Shown: piece after piece, positions 32,301-40,995 of the stretch
How the letters are laid out: each line of letters opens with the position of its first letter
Position numbering within the stretch: the stretch's first letter is position 1
NCBI GenBank assembly: GCA_013115125.1
Contig: JABANN010000302.1
Coordinates: forward strand, 1 to 41,109
Reading direction: 5' to 3'
DNA: 41,109 nt
From: Perkinsus olseni
Taxonomy: Eukaryota > Perkinsozoa > Perkinsida
Position numbers and translations under genes: made by a program
Notes under the pieces: generated by a model
Told to the model about the DNA's origin: nothing
Seen by the model: the letters and a program-made list of their open reading frames with translations, nothing else
Databases searched by the model: none

Positions 32301-33680
32301 CATAATAACAACAGCGACGTGCCCTACCACTATGCCATATTACCTCGTTAGCCTGCTTCCTCTCATCCTCAGAGTCACTTTCATCGCTATCCTTGAGCCA
32401 CTTCAAAGCACGCTTCCTCCGCTTCGCCTGCTCGTCCAACTCATCATCCTCACTCTCGTCGTCGGCCGACATGCTCCATGCACTCTCCGCGTCAGACTCG
32501 CTCTCACTCTCACTTTCACTGCTCGAGAAATCCGAGTCGCTACTGCTGGAGTAAGTCGATGAGGACTCGTCCGAGGAGGACTGAAGCGGAACATACCAAC
32601 CACCACCATTCACCGTCAAGCACTACCTCGTCGCTATCACTCTCACTGCTCTCGTCAGAAGTGAGGGAACCCTCAGAATCAACGTCATCCACGACAGCAC
32701 GACGCTTGGGCTTAGCATGGATCTACGGAGGACAACATGAGCACAGTGGTGGATTGTTCTATCCTACCTTAGCGCTCTCATCCTCACTCTCGCTCTTACT
32801 GGAACTGCTCTCGCTCTCGGATTCCGATTCAGACTCAGAATCGGAAGATTCACTCTCCTCGTCACCAGACTCGCTTTCCGACTCGCTGCTCGATTCCTCG
32901 CTCTCCATGTAATCTTGGGCGTCAGAGTCCTCGGACTCCTCGTCATCCTCGAAAGTGGTGGAGATGTTTGCGTAGTCCTCGGGATGCTCTCTGCAGTGCT
33001 CGAGCTGCTCCTCGGAAAAGGTCTGGGCGTTGCCCTTGCGGACCTGAGGAGGGGAAGATGGCCGGCGCTCCAGCTCCCATCATACAGCAGATAGCGACGC
33101 GAACTACGATCTTAACAAAATGACTGAGCAGAAGCCGGGCGCAGAGAGATGATTTTCCCTATGGCAGGAGAACCGCTTCGCTTCCGTAAGGCACCCCTAT
33201 TGGCAACACAAAAGTAGCATAAAAGTTACCAACCCACCTGGGCTCGTAGTTTGTTCAATGCTTGAGCCTTGATCTTTGACATCTTCGACTTATCTGGCGA
33301 AACAAAAGATACCGTCCCTTCCCGCACCCGAAAGATTTTCGTTTTTCCTTCCCCCCTATTACTCGCGAACTTCTCCTGAATGTAGTCCTCCAAGTCAACA
33401 ACAGCCTTGACGAGGAAATCCGGAGCATTCTGACATGAAAATTTGGTATGGAAAAAAAAGTGAGCACGCTCCGTCCGCCTACCATCTTTTGCACATCGAC
33501 GACCTCCTCGCCGCTCATGGCCGAGCTCATAGCCGCGGCCTTTTCCCAACTTCGCAAGGTCGCGTTGTAAGCGTTTGCCAGGGAGTGAAAGTCGTCCGTT
33601 TTCATGTTGTTTTGCATGGAATGGATATCCGTTTGCAACGCGGTCATCGCCGACCGCTGGAGTACCGGGGTATCAGTCAT
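29388..33680 (-). CDS. EIF3C: Translation initiation factor eIF3 subunit c, 13 exons
   Basis: Core eIF3 subunit that scaffolds the 43S preinitiation complex. Exons by eye: 33680-33483, 33429-33238, 33043-32768, 32722-32627, 32580-32344, 32260-31662, 31610-31474, 31415-30896, 30848-30764, 30713-30600, 30498-30126, 29865-29766, 29718-29388. All phases agree, giving 1085 aa. An N-terminal eIF3c block (ALNKLRAQ near 125) is followed by a long Ser/Asp/Glu-rich stretch (about 160-330, CK2-like sites), as in other eIF3c. Then come KTKEILQQRGRKGVDRQ, VLYNRALAAIGMAHFRAG, the EQEKAERRRRLPYHMHMNLE block and FLGPPES of the PCI region, and a Gly/Arg-rich tail ending TGKYVPPGRR. Human eIF3c has an acidic segment before this start, so a further 5' exon may exist. 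The 30498 acceptor adds about 15 residues (AISVTLCDFPVITSG) that relatives lack. Most introns are 45-60 nt. Confidence 0.93.
30499..30599 (-). repeat. tRNA-like sequence forming an eIF3c intron (sense)
   Basis: This 101-nt GT-AG intron, in the gene's sense, reads GTTACTCAGATGGCTTATC (D-arm-like), an anticodon-like stretch, then GGGTTCAATTCCC (complement of 30543-30555) as a B box and T-arm. The donor lies where the tRNA 5' region would begin. About 35 nt of non-tRNA sequence precedes the CAG acceptor. Confidence 0.7.
30849..30895 (+). repeat. T-arm-containing eIF3c intron (antisense)
   Basis: A 47-nt intron. On the plus strand, opposite to the gene, GCGCAGGTTCGAATCCCACA holds a consensus B box (GGTTCGAATCC, 30856-30866). 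The intron acceptor is formed by the bases just before the T-arm. Confidence 0.6.
31416..31473 (+). repeat. T-arm-containing eIF3c intron (antisense)
   Basis: A 58-nt intron. On the plus strand there is a perfect 5-bp T-stem and 7-nt loop (CCGGGTTCGAATCCCGG, 31445-31461) with an anticodon-arm-like stretch before it and AGCCCGACT after. It looks like the 3' half of a tRNA. Confidence 0.7.
31611..31661 (+). repeat. T-arm-containing eIF3c intron (antisense)
   Basis: A 51-nt intron. On the plus strand GAGGTCCCGGGTTCGATTCCC (key box GGTTCGATTCC, 31641-31651) matches the neighbouring intron's GGTCCCGGGTTCGAATCCC almost base for base. Like it, this is a 5'-truncated tRNA-like unit filling nearly the whole intron. 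Confidence 0.7.
32261..32343 (-). repeat. Full-length tRNA-like sequence forming an eIF3c intron (sense)
   Basis: An 83-nt intron. In the gene's sense it has a consensus A box TGGCATAGTGG (complement of 32327-32337) and a B box GGTTCAAGTCTC (complement of about 32284-32295), about 40 nt apart as in a tRNA. The word AGGT spans both exon-intron borders, like a short target duplication or proto-splice site. Confidence 0.75.
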
Positions 33681-34139
33681 AATGAGGAGAAGGGAATCAC
33701 GCAATAATTACCCTAGACAGAATACAACCATTCCAGAACGATCGGAAAACTCCGACGAAGAACGAACATTTTTCAAGATTGTGGCTCAAATAGAGTTCCA
33801 TGACGAGTCTCTCAGCCTTCGACGAGGCACAGTGGTATCTTCTCAAAGAATTATATCAACCACTTCTCTGCCAAACAGATTTGACGGTCAAGACCACTTC
33901 TGAAGGTGGATCTCGCTCGCCAGTAAAAGTAGCGCACGCCCGTAAACGCTATCTCGAAAGCGGCGGACATGTTGGCGGACATGCCACTGCAACCGCCCTT
34001 ACAGTTTGGGATAGACAGATCTCAATACTGTAGAGCGTAGAATACTGAAGAGTAGCGGAGCTAATGAAGGAACAAAGGTCAAATGTGGACTTGCCCGGGC
34101 ATGCCCACCATCGAATGATGGATATTGGGAACTAGAACT
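33681..34139. other. Region upstream of eIF3c
   Basis: It should hold the eIF3c promoter and possibly a first exon encoding the acidic N-terminus seen in animal eIF3c. No feature could be fixed by eye. Confidence 0.4.
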
Positions 34140-34370
34140 AGAACACCAACTCTGGATCGATCCAGAGTTGGTTTATTGTATACACCTCTTAAAGGCCTAT
34201 CTCGCGATCAGTAAGATCAATTTGGCAAGGCGAGAGATGACCCTCGCCAATATATGCCTTAGTAAGTCCAATTTCGACGAAATGCGGAAATCCATTTCGC
34301 TGGTACATAGTAGATTCAATTTCGCAACAGTGACGGATCGAATCCGTCGGATTGTGAAGTCCGACTGTTG
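34140..34370. repeat. Dense cluster of inverted repeats
   Basis: Within 230 bp there are a 28-bp perfect palindrome with no spacer (34145-34172, centred on TCGA), a 6-bp pair at 34229-34248 (GGCGAG and CTCGCC), a 7-bp pair at 34278-34299 (CGAAATG and CATTTCG) and a 7-bp pair at 34332-34348 (GACGGAT and ATCCGTC). The last is nested in an outer 7-bp stem (CAACAGT 34325-34331, ACTGTTG 34364-34370). No coding potential. Confidence 0.9.
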
Positions 34371-35454
34371 TGACGATGCCACAATAACGGGAGTAAAGTA
34401 GGTTTTCTTTTTTTGAAAAGTAGTAACGTGAGGAATGGTATTTCGCCCGCCTTGGATTGAAGTATTGTGAGTTCGCACGGCAGTAGATGGAGAGTGTTCG
34501 TAGCTCTGCGTGGGGCACATCAGCAATGCCTGTTGCAGATGCCCTTGGTACTGCGCTCAAAACAACAGCACAGAGTAAGCCGAGAGGCAGAATTGTAGTT
34601 GCGTATACCGCAACATAATAGCTATGGTGGAATAGATCAACTTTGTAACCTAAAGAAACATAGCAATGCGAGGTTACACTGTACAGTACTCAAGGCAGAG
34701 ACATCACAGCAACGAAGGCAATAGCATAACAGCAATGTCGATTCACGAGCTTATCCCATCACAACCGCTTCACCCGTTTACGCTGGAGAAGGAAAAGTGG
34801 ATAAGATCAAGCCTGGACATTACTACGGGAGCACTTCAACTGTCGGCACGCTGGGGTCGATAAAAATGGAGATCTTTCAAACCGCGGATGACAATATCAA
34901 AGCTTGGTTCCTATTTCGTATCTCACGTGGGAGTCCCACGGTGGGACAATGGAAATGACTCAAGAAAATGCGACGGTCGGATTTAACCGGAAACGAGGCC
35001 ACTGTAATCTTCGGGTACCTATGGGCGAGTCGCAGAAAATCCCTTCAAGCAGCTGCTGGATGCTCCAAGGGAGCCATCGTTGCATAATGCAAAGAATATA
35101 AGTAAATGAGTAGTAGTAGAGTAAACTCGAAGTAAATGAGACCCGACTCGGGTCTCGGATAATTGGGTTCTCTTCTTAAAGAAGACTTCTTTGGTAGCAG
35201 AATGAAAAGCAGACATATTGTACAGCCGAGCGGTCGGACAACCCCAGGGCAGGTGATAGGAGCCAACGGCTACGACACTTTAGGGGATAGGCTATGTTCA
35301 TCTATGGCGATAGATGAACCCACTCCATCACTCTCAACTACTGCCACAGGGCCTTTACGGTCAAGGCTTTACCGACGTCAACCGGTCACTGGCACGCGCC
35401 GAGTGATACGGATGGACAACCACACGAGATCAGCTCAAAGAGGGATAGCCAAAT
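34371..35454. other. Gene-poor region with short palindromes
   Basis: No gene seen. Perfect inverted repeats: 34926-34940 (CGTGGGA-G-TCCCACG) overlapping 34933-34947 (GTCCCAC-G-GTGGGAC); 35138-35156 (GAGACCCGA-C-TCGGGTCTC); 35296-35319 (10-bp arms, GTTCATCTAT, 4-nt centre). Confidence 0.7.
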
Positions 35455-36115
35455 GCCAACTATGTCTCCTACGGTAGGAGTCCTACCATCATGGTAGGTA
35501 CCATGACTCCTGCCGCAGGGTTGTACTTCAACGAGCAAACATCTGAGCAGCTCGCCACCGTGTCCCTTAAAGTGTTCGATGGAGTTCAACAAACGCCGGA
35601 GGCTAGCCTGGTGCTCTTTTGCACTACAGCCCGCTGCTCACAGAGTACCCTCGGCATCGACAAGCCGAGGTACTTCAATAGGATGTCTCCGAAGATGGCT
35701 TATGGGTTGGCTTTCACTCCTCCCACCTTGAGTCTCGCCCGCATCGACGAGTTATGTTTTCTACTCAGCACCACCGGTAGAGACGACGAAATGGAGATTT
35801 TCGAGGCTTTCACGCTCGCCGGGGATACATTTGATATCAGCAACTTCATCACTGCGACTACTGTCTTGTGCTGGTCGCAAGACAGCGGGGCCTGGAATCT
35901 ACGGCTTGGCATGAACATGGACGAGCAGGGTGGGGTATCGCCGGACTGTGTCGTCCAATTGCAGTGGATTGAAACCACTCCCTGAGGACGCTCCGCAAGC
36001 TAAGTTACATCAGGAGGACGGAGATGGTGGAGTGCTCAGCCGGAAGTCCACATCGACAGCAAGCCAGGGCGAAGGAGCTTCCCCGGTTAAACGAGCGAAG
36101 AGTGAGTTGCGCTAG
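35455..36115 (+). CDS. Uncharacterised protein P1 (paralogue of P2)
   Basis: The open frame from ATG 35491 (or ATG 35503) to 35985 encodes about 160 aa beginning MTPAAGLYFNEQTSEQ and containing RCSQSTLGIDKPRYF and GLAFTPPTLSLARIDELCF. A minus-strand frame at 37347-37836 encodes a clear paralogue, so the protein is real. Homology to P2 starts at TGCCAACTAT (about 35454), but the next 40 bp are a palindrome chain (35466-35505) that P2 lacks, so the true start is disturbed. A C-terminal piece shared with P2 (GVLSRKSTSTASQG, 36014-36115) is in another frame after a CAG|GAG acceptor, implying an intron whose donor I could not fix. Function and family unknown. Confidence 0.55.
35466..35505. repeat. 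Chain of four overlapping palindromes
   Basis: Four perfect inverted repeats overlap: CTCCTAC-G-GTAGGAG (35466-35480), GGTAGGA-G-TCCTACC (35473-35487), CCTACCAT-C-ATGGTAGG (35482-35498) and CATGGTA-GG-TACCATG (35490-35505 region). The same arm alternates with its complement. Confidence 0.95.
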
Positions 36116-37198
36116 GCTCTATCAAATGGATGCGAGGGGCCCCAATTGCCTCACGAGTGACAACCCCCTGCGCAGTGCTCGCTGCACTGTTCCCGAACAG
36201 TGCTCGGGCTTCGGAACCACCTCCTCCCAGTCCCCCGCGGCTACGGTTTTATCACTATGAATCAGTGAAACATCCCTAAATAAATCATCGCACGTTGCGT
36301 TATACGACATGCGATTAAGTAAGTCTTTGCAGACCTACGGAGTTGTAACCTTCAAGGCAGGAGTGATTGGCCTTAGTCGTAGGAGCCGTAGTTAACACGA
36401 CAGTGGATAGTTTGTCAGCGAATTAAGCAAGACTTAACAGCTGACTGACCATCAGTCTTTATGACAGATTTCGTGTGCAGGTCACCTGCAAGGCCACCAG
36501 TGGTGGCCCACCGCAATACCTGCTGCTAGCAGGTCATCTGCTGCAGGTGTCTTCGGATTCCGAAGTTTGGAAACGCGTTCAGGAGTACCGCTAAGTGGCT
36601 GAAGGCTTCAGCCGCCCTGAGGCTAGTTGTTTCCGATTACACTCGGATGCGTTTTGCATAAACTTTTTATTACGCGTTGATTCGCGTATTTTAGCCATAT
36701 GATAATGTGTGACTCACGACGCCCAAATGCTCTCACGAGTCGTGAGAGCGTTTGTCGCATGTGTCATTACGCGGTGCGTATTTCATACATCTCATTTCGC
36801 GTTATTGAGCCAAGAATCTTGGCGTGACTACTCCGGCCTGAAACTGTTTTACGCGCAATGCCTGGCATTGCCTGGTGCACGGTGGCACCAGCCTGGTACA
36901 GCTCCACTAATGTGCTACAATGTGCTAATGTATTCGACAAACATGTAAGTGCCTCAACCCTCAGTGGCTCATTGGAGCCTGAGAAGCTGCTGACTGCAAC
37001 GCAAAGCAGATCTCATTCCGTAACATCCACAACATCAATAACAACATTTCTGATATGGGTGTTGGCAACACCGTGTTGCTGGTTACTGATAGTAATGAGC
37101 AACCCTTAACCGTAAGTTACGGTCCGTAACCAATTTATTATCCGAGACAGTCACCGGTTGCCGGGTTTTCGTCCACATGCGTTCGACGGGCCACGGAC
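36116..37198. other. Region between P1 and P2 with many palindromes
   Basis: No gene seen. Perfect inverted repeats: 36184-36203 (GCACTGTTC, 2-nt centre), 36492-36508 (GGCCACCA-G-TGGTGGCC), 36518-36534 (ACCTGCT), 36551-36565 (CTTCGGA), 36729-36749 (GCTCTCACGA, 10-bp arms, 1-nt centre), 36856-36870 (CAATGCC), 36872-36891 (CTGGTGC), 37058-37072 (GGTGTTG), 37065-37079 (GCAACAC) and 37109-37130 (ACCGTAA-G-TTACGGT chained to GTTACGG-T-CCGTAAC). Confidence 0.8.
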
Positions 37199-37836
37199 TC
37201 ATATCACGGCCCAATCTTCGTTCGCTTGGCCGGGGGAGGTTTCCAACTTCCAACTTGTTGCCGATGTAGATTTCCGGCCGAGTACTCGACCACCTGGAGT
37301 CTCCTGAAGCTGCTCTATTCCGTCTGAGGATTCGGCGGTAAGTGCGTCATGCGGCTCTGTCTCGCGACCAGTACATGACAGTAGTCGCAACCATGAAGTT
37401 GCTGATCTCAAAGATATCCCCGGCGCGGTTGAAAGCTTCGTCAATTTCGCTCGCATCAGTTCGTCCAGCGGTGTCGGTCACGAAACATAACTCGTTGACT
37501 CGGGTGAGACTCAGTGTGGGAGGAGTGAATGCCAACCCATCAGCCGTATCCAGAGACGTCCTGTCGAAGTACCTCGGCTTGTCGTTGCCGAGTGTACTCT
37601 GTGAGCAGCGAGCGGTGGTGCGAAAGATAATCAGGCTGGCCTCCAGCGATTGCTGAACCACATTGAATAATTTCAGGGACACTATGGTGAACTGCTCTGT
37701 TGTCAGCTCGTTGAAGTACAATCCTATTGCAGGGGTCATCATAGCAGCCGTAGTCGCTGTCGGGGAGCTCTGATGAGAGTCGGTCTCGTGAGACTGTTGA
37801 CCTGTGCTACTCGCCGCGAACCAGTCTATAGTTGGC
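37199..37836 (-). CDS. Uncharacterised protein P2 (paralogue of P1)
   Basis: The main exon (37836-37347) reads PTIDWFAASSTGQQ and a Ser/Thr-rich stretch, then MTPAIGLYFNELTTEQ, RCSQSTLGNDKPRYF, GLAFTPPTLSLTRVNELCF and ATTVMYWSRDRAA. No ATG opens it; CCAG|TGCC just upstream suggests a splice acceptor, so earlier exons should lie further right (up to about 38.7 kb), but I could not define them. A tail exon after TTCAG|GAG (37303-37199) encodes GGRVLGRKSTSATSW. P1 and P2 converge, 1.1 kb apart at their 3' ends. No domain is recognised. Confidence 0.55.
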
Positions 37837-39039
37837 ACTGGTAACGTCCTTTTGGCAGTAGTTAAAAGTGTGTATAAGTTATATAGTATAACGGGGCAGC
37901 CTCATGCATAGTGATCATTGATGCATCCTTAGGAAGATCGAAGTTGTTGTTGGATCCCGTCATCTGTCCTTGATTTGCTCAATCGACCGCTTGTATCTTT
38001 GATGGGTGGTAGAGGGTCGAAGCTTCGAGGGGCGGTTCATTTTCTTCAGGCATTCTACCGGCAGCCCCTACCGCACTTGACAGTCCAATCATCCAATGCC
38101 CAACTGAGATGAGTTGAAGTCGGCGGAGCCCATTTCTCAATTGAGAACGTCTTGTAGACACGGTGAAACTCTCTCGCGTGCATTTGCCTTCCTCGTCAAG
38201 TCCAACAACTATTCGATTGGATCTCATTGCTGAGCAATGAGCAATGATTGTTCTTGCCCACAGTTGCGAGAATATACCTTACAACCTTTTCCGTCGCAAT
38301 ACAAGCGTCGCATCCTTGGTTAAGTTCCCCGGTTGGACCCTCATACTCCCACTTTTACTGATGTTACCTACATCCTCCCGATTCGGGAGGATCGGTAAAT
38401 CATTTGAATGCGTACACGCCTGGATGGTTGAAACTCAGGCAAGCTCCTAAGATGCGTTGGTGAGTAAGCAGCGCGAGGAGCTCCACCATTCTTCCGAGTC
38501 CGCAGCCAAATCGCGGCGTCTCTTGGTCAACCAAGGAAAGGGATTGTATCTGGGTTGCTGAATTCCAGAATTCCTGAATTGAAAGTGGTGAATTGCTGGT
38601 TCCACTTGGCACGGCAATGATTCCGCTGAGATATCTTTGTGGATAGCAATGCTGGTGAGGCTCGGCGCAGTAGGGTTGTACTAGTCCCGAGAACTCAACG
38701 TCCATGGAAGAGTGGCGAAGACTAGTAAGTGTTTGAGACAGTGTGTCAGAGACACTGGAAACATCTTCTACTGAGTCAGTAGTACTGACGATTATTAAAT
38801 TTAGTTAATAAAGTAATAACTGTAGTGTAATGACTCTAAGAAACCATTAGAACCTTGGATATGGTTTTCATCGATCATCCTTTCCCAGGACTGCAACAGT
38901 ATCATGATAACCAGGTAACCCGGTCCAGGTTATCTGCTACGAGGCTCCTCGGTGTACCATGCTCTGCATATTTCCAATACTAGAGCTCGATAAGTGGTCT
39001 TCGTGTTGGGGCCGTCGCAGGGGTGGGCGAAATCCTCGC
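37837..39039. other. Gene-poor region right of P2
   Basis: Minus-strand frames at 37979-38227 and 38400-38705 could be upstream exons of P2, but nothing proves it. Palindromes: 38225-38239 (CATTGCT-G-AGCAATG), 38372-38392 (9-bp arms, ATCCTCCCG), 38768-38782 (CTACTGA-G-TCAGTAG) chained to 38775-38789 (GTCAGTA-G-TACTGAC). Confidence 0.5.
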
Positions 39040-39760
39040 AGAGGGACTCCGCTCCGTTCCGGGCGGTAATTCTGAACTTCCGCTTTTCCGTTCCGTTCCG
39101 GTCGTATTTCCGCCATCATCCTCGGAGGCTCGTTATTTCGGTTTTCTGCACCGGGAAACGGATTCCGTTTCCCGTTTAACGGAATGCCGTTCCGAATGAG
39201 AAGCTCTGAATGCCGATTCTCGGATAGCTTTGTGCTGCAGACTGGAGAGTTCTCCGGACTCCACATTGTGGAGTCCACAAAGTCGCAGCGAGACTTCGTG
39301 CATACATGCTCGTGTTCGTGCCCGTGGTGGCATCGCGCTCCCCTTATTTCACTCGACCATGCGTGCTATACGCAGCGAACACATCATTTTGACATGCGGT
39401 GATATGGTGAATTATTAGTGACGGTGAATTACTCTTCATCATGAGTAGTAATTTATCCTGTGAGAGTCGAAATTTTTGTATGATAGAAATTATTATGATA
39501 ATATGTGAGCAACATATCAGGTTACCTATGACTTGGCGTCATTAATGTGACGCATATTTTAATCCGATCACATCATGCTCTCCTTGAAACCGAAACGGAA
39601 CATTCCGAAGCGCTAACGGAAAAATCCGCGGCAACCGGAATTTTCCGGTATACATAACGGAAAATCAGGGCGGAATGGGTTTTCGAAACGGAATTTCCGC
39701 TCCGGCAGACGGAAGAACTCCGCCGCCCGGAACGGAAGTTGCCCACCGACGGCGGCCCGA
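39040..39760. repeat. Segment with inverted CCGTTCC/GGAACGG-rich arms
   Basis: The left arm (about 39045-39190) is packed with CCGTTCC and TTTCCG words on the plus strand. The right arm (about 39590-39745) has the complement. Both arms, read inward, begin with CCGTTCCGGGCGG. The roughly 400-bp middle is ordinary AT-rich DNA with a 10-bp-arm palindrome at 39256-39276. A foldback-type or MITE-like element is possible. No target duplication was found. Confidence 0.55.
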
Positions 39761-40519
39761 CGTCGCACGGTGGCGCCAAAATTTAAAGTGCCCCAAGAAA
39801 AATACTGACTATAGATACTTATGTCTAAGACTCTTACACAAATTTTCAAGGCCATATTCGCAGGCGGTGGCTCACACTATCCGTCGACAGTTTAACCCGT
39901 GATTTTGGTAATTTAATAGCGTTTACACGGGGCAGACAGCCTAAATTGGGCTTGTGGCCGCTATAATGGCTCTGCTCTTATGATCAAACACAGGGCTATT
40001 TAGATGTTGTGTGACTAGTGGCCAGTGTCCCTGACCACTCAGCACACAAGATATCAGTCCCCATATCTTAGCCTAGCGATTCCCATTTATTAATGATGAT
40101 GTACTCTTAATTACAGTCTCTTGAGAAGTCTTAAGTACTTGGGTTTGCCATGACTGGTAAAATGGTGGAGAACCCTGATGTGCTACTTTCTCTTTGCGTC
40201 TTGCTGCACGCTGAGTATGGCTACTATTTGGCTATTGGCTACTATGATTATCTCTTGAAGCAGTGGGCTTGTTTTCTTAAGTGGTCCCCTCTCATTAATC
40301 TGTATGTGGGTCGCGAGCTCTACTGCATCTTACTACTCAATGACTACTGGAAAAGTAGTACTTATCTCACTGCGTATCTATTTCTCCTAGTGATGGTTAT
40401 CCTTAATGACGAATACATTGGCAAGTCTATTCGATTATGCATATGACTGATGTGATGAATGGTCTTGGGCGATACGGCTCTTGTGATTAGCGTCCCAGCA
40501 TGAACGGGATGTTCACGTT
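39761..40519. other. Gene-poor AT-rich region
   Basis: I see no gene. A 98-codon open frame at 40150-40446 gives a hydrophobic, Tyr/Leu-rich peptide, but has no homologue I recognise. One inverted repeat lies at 40048-40069 (AAGATAT and ATATCTT). Confidence 0.45.
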
Positions 40520-40810
40520 TCGTACACCAAATAGTCGTACATTTTCGACTCATGTCTCCAATACTCATACATCTTCGAATCGTACACGAAATGCTCGTAC
40601 ACCGAAAAGTCATACACAAAATACTCATACACGAGCGATTCGTACATATAAAACTCGTACACATGATGGTCGTATACGTAATACCCGTACATATAACATC
40701 AGTACACATAATAGTCGTACACTTTCACCTCGTACACCGTCATTTCATACACTCTCATTTCGTACACAACCCCAGTTTCAAGTCGTACACCGTCATTTCG
40801 TACACTCCGC
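40520..40810. repeat. 15-bp minisatellite with TCGTACAC core
   Basis: About 19 units start with TCGTACA or TCATACA at exact 15-bp steps (40520, 40535 ... 40745), then one of 23 bp (40760), then 40783 and 40798. The first 7-8 bases are conserved while the other 7-8 vary freely. Because 15 is a multiple of three, several frames stay open by chance and give pentapeptide-like repeats. A lone similar unit lies at about 41084-41098. Confidence 0.95.
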
Positions 40811-40868
40811 AAAAATTTTTTAGGCAAGTCGCGGAGCCGCTCCGCGACTTGCCTAAAAAATTTTTGCG
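40808..40868. repeat. 61-bp perfect palindrome
   Basis: 29-bp arms (40808-40836 and 40840-40868) match exactly around CCG. The outer part is CGCAAAAATTTTTT, the inner part AGGCAAGTCGCGGAG. It starts within the last unit of the 15-bp array. Confidence 0.97.
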
Positions 40869-40920
40869 CCGGCGCTCTCCCGCCCCTTTCTATCAGTCTA
40901 CTTCCTCGCTGGTAAGGGAG

Positions 40921-40995
40921 TCTCTGCACATAGGATCGAACTTGCGACCTTCTAATCGAGAGCCCGCTACCTTAACCACTATACCACTCACACCA
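40921..40995 (-). repeat. tRNA-like repeat
   Basis: On the minus strand an A-box-like TGGTATAGTGGTTAAGG is followed at tRNA-like spacing by GGTCGCAAGTTCGATCC. The T-stem pairs poorly and no acceptor stem forms, so it is a tRNA-derived repeat and not a working tRNA. It shares CTCGATTAGAAGGT with 28505-28560. Confidence 0.65.

Noticed and set aside
36731-36749. Palindromes as transcription terminators
   Set aside because: No T-run follows them, most have one-base loops, and rho-independent termination is not expected in a eukaryotic nucleus.
40520-40810. CRISPR array
   Set aside because: The period is 15 bp with no spacer-sized unique sequence, and the genome is eukaryotic.
40921-40995. Functional tRNA gene
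   Set aside because: A and B boxes are recognisable, but the acceptor stem does not pair and the T-stem is mostly mismatched. The copies at 14112 and 21546 fail likewise.
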